Positions 25,970-34,204 of a stretch of DNA of 36,774 nt are shown one piece after another. The notes under the pieces were generated by a model. That model saw nothing but the letters and a program-made list of their open reading frames with translations. It ran no database searches and was not told where the DNA came from. Numbering within the stretch: position 1 is the first letter of the stretch; the number at the start of each line of letters is the position of its first letter. Source of the stretch: CAZCPB01 sp964540295 (GTDB taxonomy: Bacteria > Planctomycetota > Phycisphaerae > Phycisphaerales > UBA1924); the NCBI GenBank assembly GCA_964540295.1, contig CAZIMT010000011.1:1-36774 (forward strand), in the 5' to 3' direction. The position numbers and the translations under genes were made by a program.

Positions 25970-28324
25970 ATGAGCACCAACGACCCAACCCTCCCCGGCC
26001 CGTCCGACCACTTTCGCGGCGGCGGCACACCCGGCGGCGGCAACAGCTTCGGCGCTGACGGCAACTGGGATCTCCCCATCGGGCCGGGCGAGCGGATCGG
26101 CAACTACCAGGTCATTCAACTGATCGGCAAGGGCGGCATGGGCGCGGTATTCGAGGCCTTGCAGGACCGCCCGCGCCGCACGGTCGCCGTGAAGATCATG
26201 AAGCTGGGCCTGCAGTCGCGCACGGCCTTTGACCGCTTCGTTAAGGAGGCTGAGTTCCTCGCCAAGCTCAGCCACCCGGCCATCGCGCAGGTCTACGAGG
26301 CCGGGGCTCAGAGTTCTCAGTTCGGCGAGCTGCTTTTCTACGCGATGGAGTTCATCGCCGGCGGACGCACGCTGACCGACTACGCCGCTCAGGAAAAGCT
26401 CGACATCCGCGGCAAGCTCGAACTGTTCAGCAAGGTCTGTTTCGGGGTGGATCACGGGCACCGGGCCGGGATCATCCACCGCGACCTCAAGCCAGCCAAC
26501 ATCCTCGTGGACACGCTGGGAAACCCCAAGATCATCGACTTTGGCGTGGCCCGCTTCAGCGCCAGCGCCGACGCGACGCTGAACCTGCTCACCCGCATGG
26601 GCGACCTGGTAGGCACGCTGCAGTACATGAGCCCCGAGCAGTGCAACGCCGACCCAGGCACGCTGGACGCGCGAAGCGATGTGTACGCGCTGGGGCTGAT
26701 TCTCTACGAGCTCCTCACGAGCCGCACCCCCTACGACCTCGAGGGCAAGGATCTTCCCAGCGCGGTGTCGATCATCCGCAACGCCAAGCCGCCCGAACTC
26801 GGCCGGATCGACTCGCGGCTCAGCGGCCCGATCAACGCGGTGGTGATGAAAGCGATGCAGAAAGAACGAGACCTTCGCTATTCGTCCGCGGCGGAGATGG
26901 CCGCAGACCTGCGAAGGCTTCTCGACGGGCAGCCTCCCGTCGCCATGCGGGCCGATCTGGGGATCAAGGCCAAGCTCTGGTGGCGTGGGGTGCTCACACG
27001 CCGAACCGCGTCGGTCATCGCAGTGTCCATGCTCATCAGCCTCGCACTGCTTCAACTGGCGGTCGTGCCCATTCTCCACCGCTCCACCATCCTCACGCCT
27101 TGGATCGAGAAGTCCTTTGCCGCCATGCCAATGCCAACGGGCTACACCACGCCGCTGGCGAATGTCGCCGCCATCGAACTGCGCGAGTCTCCCGAGGAGC
27201 AGGCCGAGGCCGCCGAGGCGCTGGGGCTGGTCGGGTGGGATCCCGCCGTTCCGTTCGCACGTCGCGCCCTCACCGGCGCGCTGCTCGAACGCCTCGCCCC
27301 GTGCAAGATCCTCGTGTTCGCGTTCGACGTTGAGTACGAGGACACCAACCTCGATCATCCCGAGTTCGATGAGGCCTTCGCTCGCGGAGTTCGAGCCCTG
27401 CGTGAGGCGGGCACCGTCGTTCTTTTCGGCAGCGGGACCTGGGCGTTTGATGTTCGCCTCGCCAAAACTCCGCCGACAATCCGCGCCCTCACCCGAGATG
27501 GTGAAATCGGTGGCACCACGGCCACAGTCGGGGAGATGGAGGACGGAAAGGTCGTTGCGGCGATCAAACGCGATATTGTCGAGACTCAACCCTCGCTCGG
27601 GCTGCTCGCGGCCTTGAACTATCGCTGGCCAAGCCACACGTTCCACTTCGACATCGACGTGCTCAGCCAAACGATCAAAGTCGGCGTTCAAGAGCCGGGG
27701 CGATCAAGCACCAAACCCATAAAACACAGTATCCGCATCTCGTCCATCGCCATGCAACCAATAGACGATGAACTCCGCGGAACGCCCGAGGAGTCGGTCA
27801 AGGCATTGGTTGCCCTGCGGTTCCCACCCTACGACGCGATCCAGAACGCCACGGTCACCCTCGGGCAGGCCGCTCGGATGAACCCCGCAGAACTGCGTGG
27901 CGCATTGGAGGGGAAAGTCGTCGTGTTCGGGCAGCACCTTCTCCAAGGGAACGGGACGCGCATGGACGAGCACCCGATGAGCGGCAAACAAGTGTGGGGA
28001 ACGCACGCCAAAATGGTCTGCATCGATCAGCTCATCGCCGACAACATTCCCAAACTTCCTTCCCAGCCTCAGTCCTGGATCATCGCGATCCTGAGCACCC
28101 TTGCTGGCGCGGTCGCGGCCGTCCTTCTCCGCAGCCGGCTCGCGGTTCTCGCCGCTGTCGTTGGGTTGACGCTCCTCATCGTCTTCTGTAGCATCGTCGC
28201 GTACCGTTCCGCGGGCTATCTCGTCAACCCCACGGTCTCGATCTTCGGCGTGCTGATTTCCGCCGCGCTCGCGACCCCTCTGATGATGCAGCTCCGCCGA
28301 GTCCGTCCCCTGGAGATTCTGTAA
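25970..28324 (+). CDS. Hanks-type Ser/Thr protein kinase with CHASE2-like extracytoplasmic sensor
   Basis: 784 residues from ATG 25970. No strong ribosome binding site is seen; the open frame extends upstream but would overlap the divergent transporter. After a Gly-rich N-terminus, the kinase domain (about 42-325) has all main motifs: GKGGMGAVF P-loop, VAVKIMK lysine, the Glu of FVKEAEF, HRDLKPAN catalytic loop, DFGVA and the MSPEQ segment. A membrane helix at about 345-368 leads into a domain of about 320 residues resembling CHASE2 (ALLERLAPCKILVFAFDVEYED, GTVVLFGSG), then two or three C-terminal helices (about 702-775). This order suggests an inside kinase controlled by an outside sensor. 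It is first in a three-gene unit; the ligand is unknown. Confidence 0.93.
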   Translation: MSTNDPTLPGPSDHFRGGGTPGGGNSFGADGNWDLPIGPGERIGNYQVIQLIGKGGMGAVFEALQDRPRRTVAVKIMKLGLQSRTAFDRFVKEAEFLAKLSHPAIAQVYEAGAQSSQFGELLFYAMEFIAGGRTLTDYAAQEKLDIRGKLELFSKVCFGVDHGHRAGIIHRDLKPANILVDTLGNPKIIDFGVARFSASADATLNLLTRMGDLVGTLQYMSPEQCNADPGTLDARSDVYALGLILYELLTSRTPYDLEGKDLPSAVSIIRNAKPPELGRIDSRLSGPINAVVMKAMQKERDLRYSSAAEMAADLRRLLDGQPPVAMRADLGIKAKLWWRGVLTRRTASVIAVSMLISLALLQLAVVPILHRSTILTPWIEKSFAAMPMPTGYTTPLANVAAIELRESPEEQAEAAEALGLVGWDPAVPFARRALTGALLERLAPCKILVFAFDVEYEDTNLDHPEFDEAFARGVRALREAGTVVLFGSGTWAFDVRLAKTPPTIRALTRDGEIGGTTATVGEMEDGKVVAAIKRDIVETQPSLGLLAALNYRWPSHTFHFDIDVLSQTIKVGVQEPGRSSTKPIKHSIRISSIAMQPIDDELRGTPEESVKALVALRFPPYDAIQNATVTLGQAARMNPAELRGALEGKVVVFGQHLLQGNGTRMDEHPMSGKQVWGTHAKMVCIDQLIADNIPKLPSQPQSWIIAILSTLAGAVAAVLLRSRLAVLAAVVGLTLLIVFCSIVAYRSAGYLVNPTVSIFGVLISAALATPLMMQLRRVRPLEIL

Positions 28325-29053
28325 ATGCAGATCGTCAACGAAAAACCGACCCTTGTTCGCACCGTTGGCTCATGGTCGCGTGTCACCATCACCGGGGCTT
28401 CGCTCGCCGCCGCCTTGGCCGGGTGCATCATCCAACCGGGCACTCACAGCGGCAGCATCCCGCCGGGCTCTTGGACGGCCGTCACCCGCACGCCCATCCT
28501 CTCCAACCAGCAGCTCTCGTCCACGCGCGACACAGTCCTCTCGGCGCTCGGCGGCCCCGCCAACTACTTTGTGATGTTCGGCCCGTCGACCGCCTGCCCG
28601 ACCGCCCGCGGTACCCCGCAGAACAGCATCGCCTCATGGCTCCACATCGCTGGCGACGCCTACCTCGTCGGAGCTCAGCCGCAGGCCATCACCCGAGACG
28701 TCTCGATCATCACCAAAGGCACCGCGATCGCCATCCAGATCATCCCGCCGGTCGCGCCAGCCACGATCGAAATCCAACGCTTCTACCTCCTGAACCCTAT
28801 CAACACGCAGGCCGCCGACGTCGCCACCCTCGTCGCCCCTATCCAAAGAGTCACGCTCCAAGGCGTTGAGTCCTTCGTCGAATGCATCGTTGATCGACGT
28901 TCCAACACCGCGACGCTCGGCCAGCCCGCTCCGGTCGCCACCGCCCCCCCCGACGTGAAGCAGTTTGTCGTGAACATTAAGGCTCGCGCGACGACCCAAG
29001 GGCTCCCCGCCAACGCCGTGGGAGTTACGCCGATCCCCGAGGACGGCGTATAG
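28325..29053 (+). CDS. Putative lipoprotein translationally coupled to the kinase
   Basis: 242 residues. The ATG follows the kinase stop codon with no spacing (TAA directly then ATG), so translation is almost certainly coupled. The N-terminus is basic, then hydrophobic, with the lipobox LAGC placing the modified Cys at residue 34, so membrane attachment outside the cytoplasm is expected. The mature part is rich in Pro, Thr and Ala, beta-prone, and has no domain I recognise. The tight coupling to a kinase with an extracytoplasmic CHASE2-like domain suggests it could be a ligand-binding partner or a target of that sensor, but this is inference from position only. The next gene starts 7 bases further on. 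Confidence 0.8.
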   Translation: MQIVNEKPTLVRTVGSWSRVTITGASLAAALAGCIIQPGTHSGSIPPGSWTAVTRTPILSNQQLSSTRDTVLSALGGPANYFVMFGPSTACPTARGTPQNSIASWLHIAGDAYLVGAQPQAITRDVSIITKGTAIAIQIIPPVAPATIEIQRFYLLNPINTQAADVATLVAPIQRVTLQGVESFVECIVDRRSNTATLGQPAPVATAPPDVKQFVVNIKARATTQGLPANAVGVTPIPEDGV

Positions 29054-29060
29054 TAACGGC

Positions 29061-29810
29061 ATGTCTGAGGGGGTTTCGGTTCAGGTCAACTTCAGCAAGC
29101 CGATCGGGCTCTTCCCGCTCGAGGGCGTCACCCTCTTCCCGCACCAGGTGCTGCCACTTCACATCTTCGAACCACGCTACCGCCAGATGATCGGGCACGC
29201 GCTCGACGGCTCTGGCCAGCTCGCCATGGCGGTCTTTGCTGGCAAGGGCTGGAAGCAGAACTACCACGGGCGGCCTCGCGTTCGCAAGGCCGCGTGCCTG
29301 GCCCAGATCATGCAGCACGAATCTCTGGAAGACGGCCGAATTAACGTGCTGATTCAAGGCATCTGCCGCGCTCGGATCGTCCGCGAACTGCCCGCCGCCG
29401 AGGATGTTCTCTACCGCCAGGCCATCCTCGAACCCATCGGGCTCGAATCCATCGGGCCCGAATCCGCCGCCGCCGCCGACGCCGAGCACGACCCGCTCAG
29501 CCACATGAGGCCGCGGCTGGACGCGCTCTTGAGCGAAGGCCCGCTCACCCACCTCACCGTCGCTGAGTCCGTGCTCGAGTACCTTCGCAACGAAGAGATC
29601 CCGATGCACGCGGTGCTTGAGGTGCTTTCGTTCTCGGTGCTGGGTGAACACTCGACCGCCGCCGAGACTCGCTACGAACTCCTGGCCGAGGGCAACCCCA
29701 ACACTCGCGCGACGATCATCGAGGAACAGCTCGTGTCGCTCCAAGGCCTGATCCAGCGCGGGCTCACCCAAGGCTCTGACCAGTGGCCCAAGGGCGTGAG
29801 CTGGAACTGA
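29061..29810 (+). CDS. Lon N-terminal (substrate-binding, PUA-like) domain protein
   Basis: 249 residues from ATG 29061, 7 bases after the lipoprotein stop. The opening IGLFPLEGVTLFPHQVLPLHIFEPRYRQ is the signature of the Lon protease N-terminal domain, and the core continues with an INVLIQGICRARI block. There is no AAA+ or protease domain, so this is one of the free-standing Lon-N proteins, which are widespread but poorly characterised; a role in binding unfolded or specific protein segments is often assumed. A Glu/Ala-rich insert lies near residues 125-145. It ends the kinase-lipoprotein-LonN unit. No terminator is obvious in the 428 bases that follow. Confidence 0.9.
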   Translation: MSEGVSVQVNFSKPIGLFPLEGVTLFPHQVLPLHIFEPRYRQMIGHALDGSGQLAMAVFAGKGWKQNYHGRPRVRKAACLAQIMQHESLEDGRINVLIQGICRARIVRELPAAEDVLYRQAILEPIGLESIGPESAAAADAEHDPLSHMRPRLDALLSEGPLTHLTVAESVLEYLRNEEIPMHAVLEVLSFSVLGEHSTAAETRYELLAEGNPNTRATIIEEQLVSLQGLIQRGLTQGSDQWPKGVSWN

Positions 29811-30238
29811 GCATCATCGAGTGGTCCGCGCACGGTTTCCGCGCCGCCAACCCCGCTGTTCCCCAGGTCTCGAGTCGGGGGCGGGTGACAGATCGGACGT
29901 CCTGCCACGCGACAAACCAAGCAATCTACAGGTTCAACGTCGCTCCGACCGATGTTCCTGCCTATAGTCTGTTCATTGCCGGTGGCCTCAGTCTCTTCTT
30001 CCCCCGATCCAACGCGATCAAATCACGAGGGGCACGAGCGTTCTGGGAATCTGCTGGCGGCGTCGGAATCGTGCGTTCTCGCGTGAGAATTCACCTCCCT
30101 CGCTCCACCCCAGTACGGCCTCCCCGGCTCCAAATCAATTTGGACCTTGGTACGCCCGAACCATTTCGAGCTTCACGCTATCGCTCGGTCTTCGGACCCA
30201 AGTCGTCAGCGTGCGGCACGCAGGAGCTGTCTCTTTTC
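29811..30238. other. Long leader region upstream of the DEAD-box helicase gene
   Basis: 428 bases without a convincing gene; the helicase reading frame stays open through it, but the encoded residues do not resemble helicase sequence. A tight hairpin GCGTG-CGG-CACGC near 30210-30222 lies directly before the AGGAG at about 30222-30226, whose spacing to the ATG is long (about 12 bases). Long leaders are common for cold-shock-controlled helicase genes, but no known riboregulator motif is recognised. Confidence 0.4.
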
Positions 30239-31729
30239 ATGCTGTTCACCAATCTCAACCTGTCCACCCCGATCCTCGACGCCGTGACCCAAGAAGGCTA
30301 CACCACGCCCACGCCAATCCAGGCCCAAGCCATCCCGCCCGCGATCGAAGGCCGCGACCTGCTCGGGTGCGCTCAGACCGGCACCGGCAAGACGGCCGCG
30401 TTCGCACTGCCGATCCTTCACCGCCTCACCAACATGCCCATCGATAAATCCAAGCGCGGCCCGGCCCTGGCCCGCGCGCTCATCCTCTCTCCCACCCGCG
30501 AGCTCGCCACCCAGATCGCTGAGAGCTTCAAGACCTACGGCAAAAACACAACCATCACCGGCGCGGTGATCTACGGCGGCGTCAGCCAGCACCACCAGGT
30601 CAAGGCCCTCCAGCGCGGGATCGACGTCATCGTCGCCACGCCCGGCCGGCTCATGGACCTCATGGAGCAGGGCTATGTCGATCTCACCGGCATCAAGGTG
30701 CTGGTCCTCGACGAGGCCGACCGCATGCTGGACATGGGCTTCATCCAGCCCATCCGCCGCATCTGCGCCGCGCTGCCCAAGACGCGCCAAACGCTGCTCT
30801 TCTCGGCCACCATGCCGCGCGAGATCATGCACCTGGCCGACTCGCTGCTCACCAACCCCGTCAAGGTCTCGGTCGCGCACGACGTGGCGACCACCGAGCT
30901 CATCGATCAGTCCGTGTACATGGTCTCGCGCTATAGCAAACAGGCCTTACTGCGGCACATGATCGACGAGGGCAACATCCAGCGCGCGGTGGTCTTCACC
31001 CGCACCAAGCACGGGGCCGACAAGGTGAGCGACAAGCTCAACGCCGCCGGGATCACGGCCGCCGCGATCCACGGCAACAAGGCCCAGAACATGCGCGACC
31101 GCGTGCTGGCCGGGTTCAAGACCGGGCGCTCGCGCGTTCTCGTCGCCACCGACGTGGCCGCCCGCGGGCTCGACGTCGATGCCATCACCCACGTCTTCAA
31201 CTTCGATCTCCCCAACGAGCCCGAGGCCTACATCCACCGCATCGGCCGCACCGGCCGCGCAGGCGCCAAGGGAACCGCGATCTCATTCTGCGACGGCGAA
31301 GAACGCTCGTTCCTGCGAGCCATCGAGCGCCTCACCAAGAACAAGATCCCGGCCATCACCGAGTTGCCAGCCTTGCCGCCCGAGCCCAAGCGCGATCACA
31401 CGGCCGACCGCGACGACAGCCGCAACTGGGGCAACGATCGCTCGCAACGCACGGGGCTCCGCGGGAATTACAACGACCGCTCGGCCCGCAGCCAAGACAG
31501 CCGCGGATACGGCAGCCGTGATTCCGTCGTCTCCGACGCCATGCGCGATCAGGCCAACCACGGCGATTCGCGCCCGGCCCACCGTCCGACCCGGCTCGTC
31601 GCCCCGCACAGCCACGGAGGGTCCACGGCCCCGCATCATGGCGGCCCGAACGGCCGCCCAGCCGCCCGCCCCAACAACCGCCCCGCCCCGCTCACCGGCA
31701 AGGGGATCAAGCCCTCCTCACGCAACTAA
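30239..31729 (+). CDS. rhlE: DEAD-box ATP-dependent RNA helicase, RhlE-like
   Basis: 496 residues from ATG 30239, which starts MLFTNLNLSTPILDAV directly before the Q motif. All core motifs are visible: Q motif PTPIQAQAIPP, motif I AQTGTGKT (about 42-49), PTRELA, TPGRLMD, motif II DEAD (about 158), SAT (about 190), ARGLDV and motif VI HRIGRTGRAG (about 332-341). The C-terminal 110 residues are a low-complexity basic tail rich in Arg, Asp, Ser, Gly and His, typical of RhlE-like proteins and expected to bind RNA. These enzymes unwind short RNA duplexes in ribosome assembly, RNA decay and cold adaptation. The gene has a long leader and ends at a strong terminator, so it is probably monocistronic. 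Confidence 0.95.
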   Translation: MLFTNLNLSTPILDAVTQEGYTTPTPIQAQAIPPAIEGRDLLGCAQTGTGKTAAFALPILHRLTNMPIDKSKRGPALARALILSPTRELATQIAESFKTYGKNTTITGAVIYGGVSQHHQVKALQRGIDVIVATPGRLMDLMEQGYVDLTGIKVLVLDEADRMLDMGFIQPIRRICAALPKTRQTLLFSATMPREIMHLADSLLTNPVKVSVAHDVATTELIDQSVYMVSRYSKQALLRHMIDEGNIQRAVVFTRTKHGADKVSDKLNAAGITAAAIHGNKAQNMRDRVLAGFKTGRSRVLVATDVAARGLDVDAITHVFNFDLPNEPEAYIHRIGRTGRAGAKGTAISFCDGEERSFLRAIERLTKNKIPAITELPALPPEPKRDHTADRDDSRNWGNDRSQRTGLRGNYNDRSARSQDSRGYGSRDSVVSDAMRDQANHGDSRPAHRPTRLVAPHSHGGSTAPHHGGPNGRPAARPNNRPAPLTGKGIKPSSRN

Positions 31730-31896
31730 CTCGCGCTGTACGGTCTCTTCGTTCCGGGTCAATCAAACCAAGCCGCGAGACCACACGACCGAGCGCGTTC
31801 TAGACAGTCCTGACCATCGACCTGAAACCAAGCCCGGCCACGGCACTTGCCGCGCGGCCCCACTCTGAGTTCCGGACCCGATCTCTTGACCATCTC

Positions 31897-31934
31897 CAGG
31901 GCCGACGACACCAAGTCGTCGGCCCTGTTTTTTT
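31897..31934 (+). terminator. Rho-independent terminator of the helicase gene
   Basis: A perfect 13-bp stem, CAGGGCCGACGAC at 31897-31909 with its complement at 31915-31927, surrounds the 5-base loop ACCAA and is followed directly by seven T (31928-31934). It lies about 170 bases beyond the helicase stop codon and ahead of the methyltransferase gene. The rest of the 299-base interval 31730-32028 shows nothing else. Confidence 0.95.
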
Positions 31935-32028
31935 CTCAACACCACGACCATGCGCCGCCCGGTCGGCCGCCCAGACCGCTGCGCGGCGTGCGCCCAACGC
32001 TGGCCGCTCCACTCGTCAACAATCCTCC

Positions 32029-32709
32029 ATGACTCAACCCACTTGGACCGCTGTCGATCAGTATTTCAACATGCACCTCTCGTCCGCAGACCCCGCCCTC
32101 GACGCAGCCCTGGCCGCGAGCACGGCCGGAGGGCTGCCCGAGATCCAAGTCGCGGCCAACCAAGGCAAACTGCTCTCCCTGCTTGTGCAAATCCACGGCG
32201 CGCAAAAAATCCTCGAAATCGGAACGCTCGGCGGATATAGCACGATCTGGCTCGCCCGCGGCATGGCGGCCGGGGAACGCACGCAAGGCCGGATCGTCAC
32301 GCTGGAGCTTGATCCCAAGCACGCGGCCGTCGCGGTGACCAACATCGCGCGAGCAGGTTTCGGCAGCGTCGTTGATGTTCGCGTCGGGCGGGCGATCGAT
32401 TCGCTGCCGGGCATCGAACGCGACGGGCTGGGGCCCTTCGATCTGATCTTTATCGATGCCGACAAACCCAGTAACCCCGAGTATTTCGCGTGGGCTCTCA
32501 AGCTCTCGCGCGTCGGGACCGTCATCGTCGTTGACAACGTCGTGCGCGACGGCGAGGTCGTCAACACGAGCAGCGACGACCCGCGCGTGCTGGGCGTCCG
32601 ACAGATGGTGAAGATGATCGAGCGCGAACCACGCGTCTCGGCGACGGCTATTCAGACCGTGGGCAGCAAGGGCTACGACGGGTTCCTCGTGGCGCTGGTG
32701 GTGAAGTAA
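32029..32709 (+). CDS. Class I SAM-dependent O-methyltransferase (COMT/CCoAOMT-like)
   Basis: 226 residues from ATG 32029. The protein has the short single-domain layout of the caffeoyl-CoA/catechol O-methyltransferase-like family. An N-terminal helical cap is followed by the SAM-binding glycine loop ILEIGTLGGYST (about 61-72), VTLELDPKHA for the ribose-binding acidic residue, FIDADKPSN (metal-ligand Asp region) and VIVVDNVVRDGEV. These soluble, divalent-metal-dependent enzymes methylate hydroxyl groups on small aromatic molecules or, in some bacteria, other acceptors; the substrate here is unknown. The upstream terminator isolates it from the helicase gene, and it converges on a minus-strand lipoprotein gene 83 bases away, so it is probably expressed alone. 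Confidence 0.93.
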   Translation: MTQPTWTAVDQYFNMHLSSADPALDAALAASTAGGLPEIQVAANQGKLLSLLVQIHGAQKILEIGTLGGYSTIWLARGMAAGERTQGRIVTLELDPKHAAVAVTNIARAGFGSVVDVRVGRAIDSLPGIERDGLGPFDLIFIDADKPSNPEYFAWALKLSRVGTVIVVDNVVRDGEVVNTSSDDPRVLGVRQMVKMIEREPRVSATAIQTVGSKGYDGFLVALVVK

Positions 32710-32792
32710 GCGAGCCAAAGGAGCGCGGAGGTTATCTAGGGCTCGGACCCAAAGCTCGCGCCACGAGATGAGTCAGGTTCAGACCAAGCGAT

Positions 32793-33530
32793 TCAGCGGA
32801 TTGCGGCGACGACCTTCGGGTCGTTAAGCAATCGTTCCAGGTGAGCCTGAAAGACGCTGGGCATGATGGCTTGAGCTCGTTTCATGCGGGCGACCGGCGA
32901 GTTGGGGTTGAGCCCGCCTTCGCCAGGCGTGGCGGCCTTGGCAGATCCGTCGGCGTTCAGGTCACCATCCTTCCGCGCATTGCGCTCGACCGCGCCGTCG
33001 CCAAGGTTCTCTTCGCCCTTCTCGCTTTGCTCCGCCAGAACCTTGCCGTCGAGGTCCACGACTCTGAGAGTGAGGTCGTAATAAAGCTTGGTGCTCGACG
33101 TGGTCACAAACTTCCAATCGCGCATGGTGATGAGGATCGACGTGCGCGTCCCCAGGCCTTTGACCTTGCGGGCGGCCAAGGCCGGGGTGTCCGTGGTGGC
33201 GATGACGACAGGCTGGGCGTCGTAGCCGCGGGCGCGAAGAGAGCGAGCGATGACGTTGTTCCAATCGTCGGCGAGCGGGCGGCCTGTGACGGTCTCGACG
33301 TCCTGCGGGCCTTGGTCGCCGATGAGCGCAAAGCCTACAAAGGCTGGCGTGCGATCAAGCCGCAGGATGTAGGGCCGCTGGTCGTGAACGCCCACGCCCA
33401 CGGTCCCGACGCCCTGCGACTGCAGCGGGATCGTGGTGTCACGCAGCTCGTGGCCAGTGTTCGTGCAGGCGGGAAGGGTGAGCAATGCGGCGAGGCTGAC
33501 GAGGAGATTGAGTTGGCGAGCGGCGGTCAT
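32793..33530 (-). CDS. Putative lipoprotein, possibly YajG-like
   Basis: 245 residues from ATG 33530, with a CCGGAG ribosome binding site. The N-terminus has a lipobox LPAC with the Cys at residue 22. The mature part begins with a VGVGVHDQRP-type strand followed by alternating strands and helices (NNVIARSLRARGYDA, TSILITMRDWKF, YDLTLRVVDLDGKVLA), resembling the YajG/DUF4136-like lipoproteins that form small alpha/beta domains on the inner face of the outer membrane. A charged, Gly/Asn-rich insert lies around residues 180-210. No function is known. A second lipoprotein gene lies 101 bases upstream on the same strand and may be co-transcribed. Confidence 0.8.
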   Translation of the reverse strand: MTAARQLNLLVSLAALLTLPACTNTGHELRDTTIPLQSQGVGTVGVGVHDQRPYILRLDRTPAFVGFALIGDQGPQDVETVTGRPLADDWNNVIARSLRARGYDAQPVVIATTDTPALAARKVKGLGTRTSILITMRDWKFVTTSSTKLYYDLTLRVVDLDGKVLAEQSEKGEENLGDGAVERNARKDGDLNADGSAKAATPGEGGLNPNSPVARMKRAQAIMPSVFQAHLERLLNDPKVVAAIR

Positions 33531-33631
33531 GCGAGGCTCCGGCGGTGAACGGTGTGTTTACTGCTGCGAAAACGTAGACCGGGGCGAGATGCCCGAGCGA
33601 ATGGTTGCGCAGTTTGAGGGAACTTTCCGCG

Positions 33632-34093
33632 TCACAGCCCCAGCCGCGCGAGGACGTCGTCGAGGATGGCGCGAGATTCGGTTTCGTTCCCAGCCAGCCC
33701 GACCTTGACGCCGACGCGCGTGCCGTAAGAGCCGAGCCGGGCCCAGACTTCTGTTGAGCCGTCGAAGAACCCGCCGTGAGGCGGCTTGGCTTTGACGCTG
33801 CCGCGATCGGCAGTGGAGGTGTTGGAGGTGATCGAATAGCCGCGGTGACGGAGCGCGGCCTCGCCCGCAGCGACCACCGCCTGCGGGCGTGCTTGGTCGG
33901 GCAGGTCAGCTTCGAGCGTGCCGAGGTTATAGCCAGCAAGCACTTGCGTGGAACCCTGCCGCGCGGTGGTGGTCTCGCAGCCGACGACGCCAAGGACATT
34001 GACGCCAAGAACAGCGACGGCGAGCACGCCGAGAAGAAATGCGCGCGTGCAACTGGTTGCAGTTGGCGAGGATGGCGAAGGGTGGTGGTTCAT
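33632..34093 (-). CDS. Small putative lipoprotein, function unknown
   Basis: 153 residues from ATG 34093; no clear ribosome binding site is visible. A Ser/Pro/Thr-rich N-terminus precedes a long hydrophobic segment that ends in the lipobox GVVGC, with the Cys at residue 39. The mature domain of about 110 residues has a pattern of one helix (PQAVVAAGEAALRHRGY) and several strands (VKAKPP, TEVWARLGS, TRVGVKVGL) and recalls small DUF3568-like lipoproteins, though I cannot assign a family firmly. It lies 101 bases upstream of the YajG-like lipoprotein gene and about 110 bases downstream of the NYN-domain gene on the same strand. Confidence 0.75.
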   Translation of the reverse strand: MNHHPSPSSPTATSCTRAFLLGVLAVAVLGVNVLGVVGCETTTARQGSTQVLAGYNLGTLEADLPDQARPQAVVAAGEAALRHRGYSITSNTSTADRGSVKAKPPHGGFFDGSTEVWARLGSYGTRVGVKVGLAGNETESRAILDDVLARLGL

Positions 34094-34175
34094 GCTGCGA
34101 GGTTTGCAAAAGGCAAGTTTCAGACGTGATCGCTCCGCAGGGTGGCGTGAGTTTCCGAGAAGTGAAAAAGAAGAT

Positions 34176-34198
34176 TCGGCTCGGAGAGCCGACCTACC
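34176..34198. repeat. Dispersed palindromic repeat, copy 2
   Basis: Identical over 23 bases to 3521-3543, with hairpin TCGGCTC-GGA-GAGCCGA followed by CCTACC; a GAAGA just before it is also shared. It lies 6 bases beyond the stop codon of the minus-strand NYN-domain gene, nearly the same distance and orientation as copy 1. Confidence 0.75.
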
Positions 34199-34204
34199 GA
34201 AAAT

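Noticed and set aside
25946..27691. 581-residue minus-strand open frame opposite the Ser/Thr kinase
   Set aside because: The plus strand encodes a complete Hanks kinase with all motifs; the antisense frame is low-complexity and unrecognisable.
29783..30238. 152-residue N-terminal extension of the DEAD-box helicase
   Set aside because: The extension would overlap the Lon-N gene and does not resemble helicase sequence; ATG 30239 sits at the normal family start.
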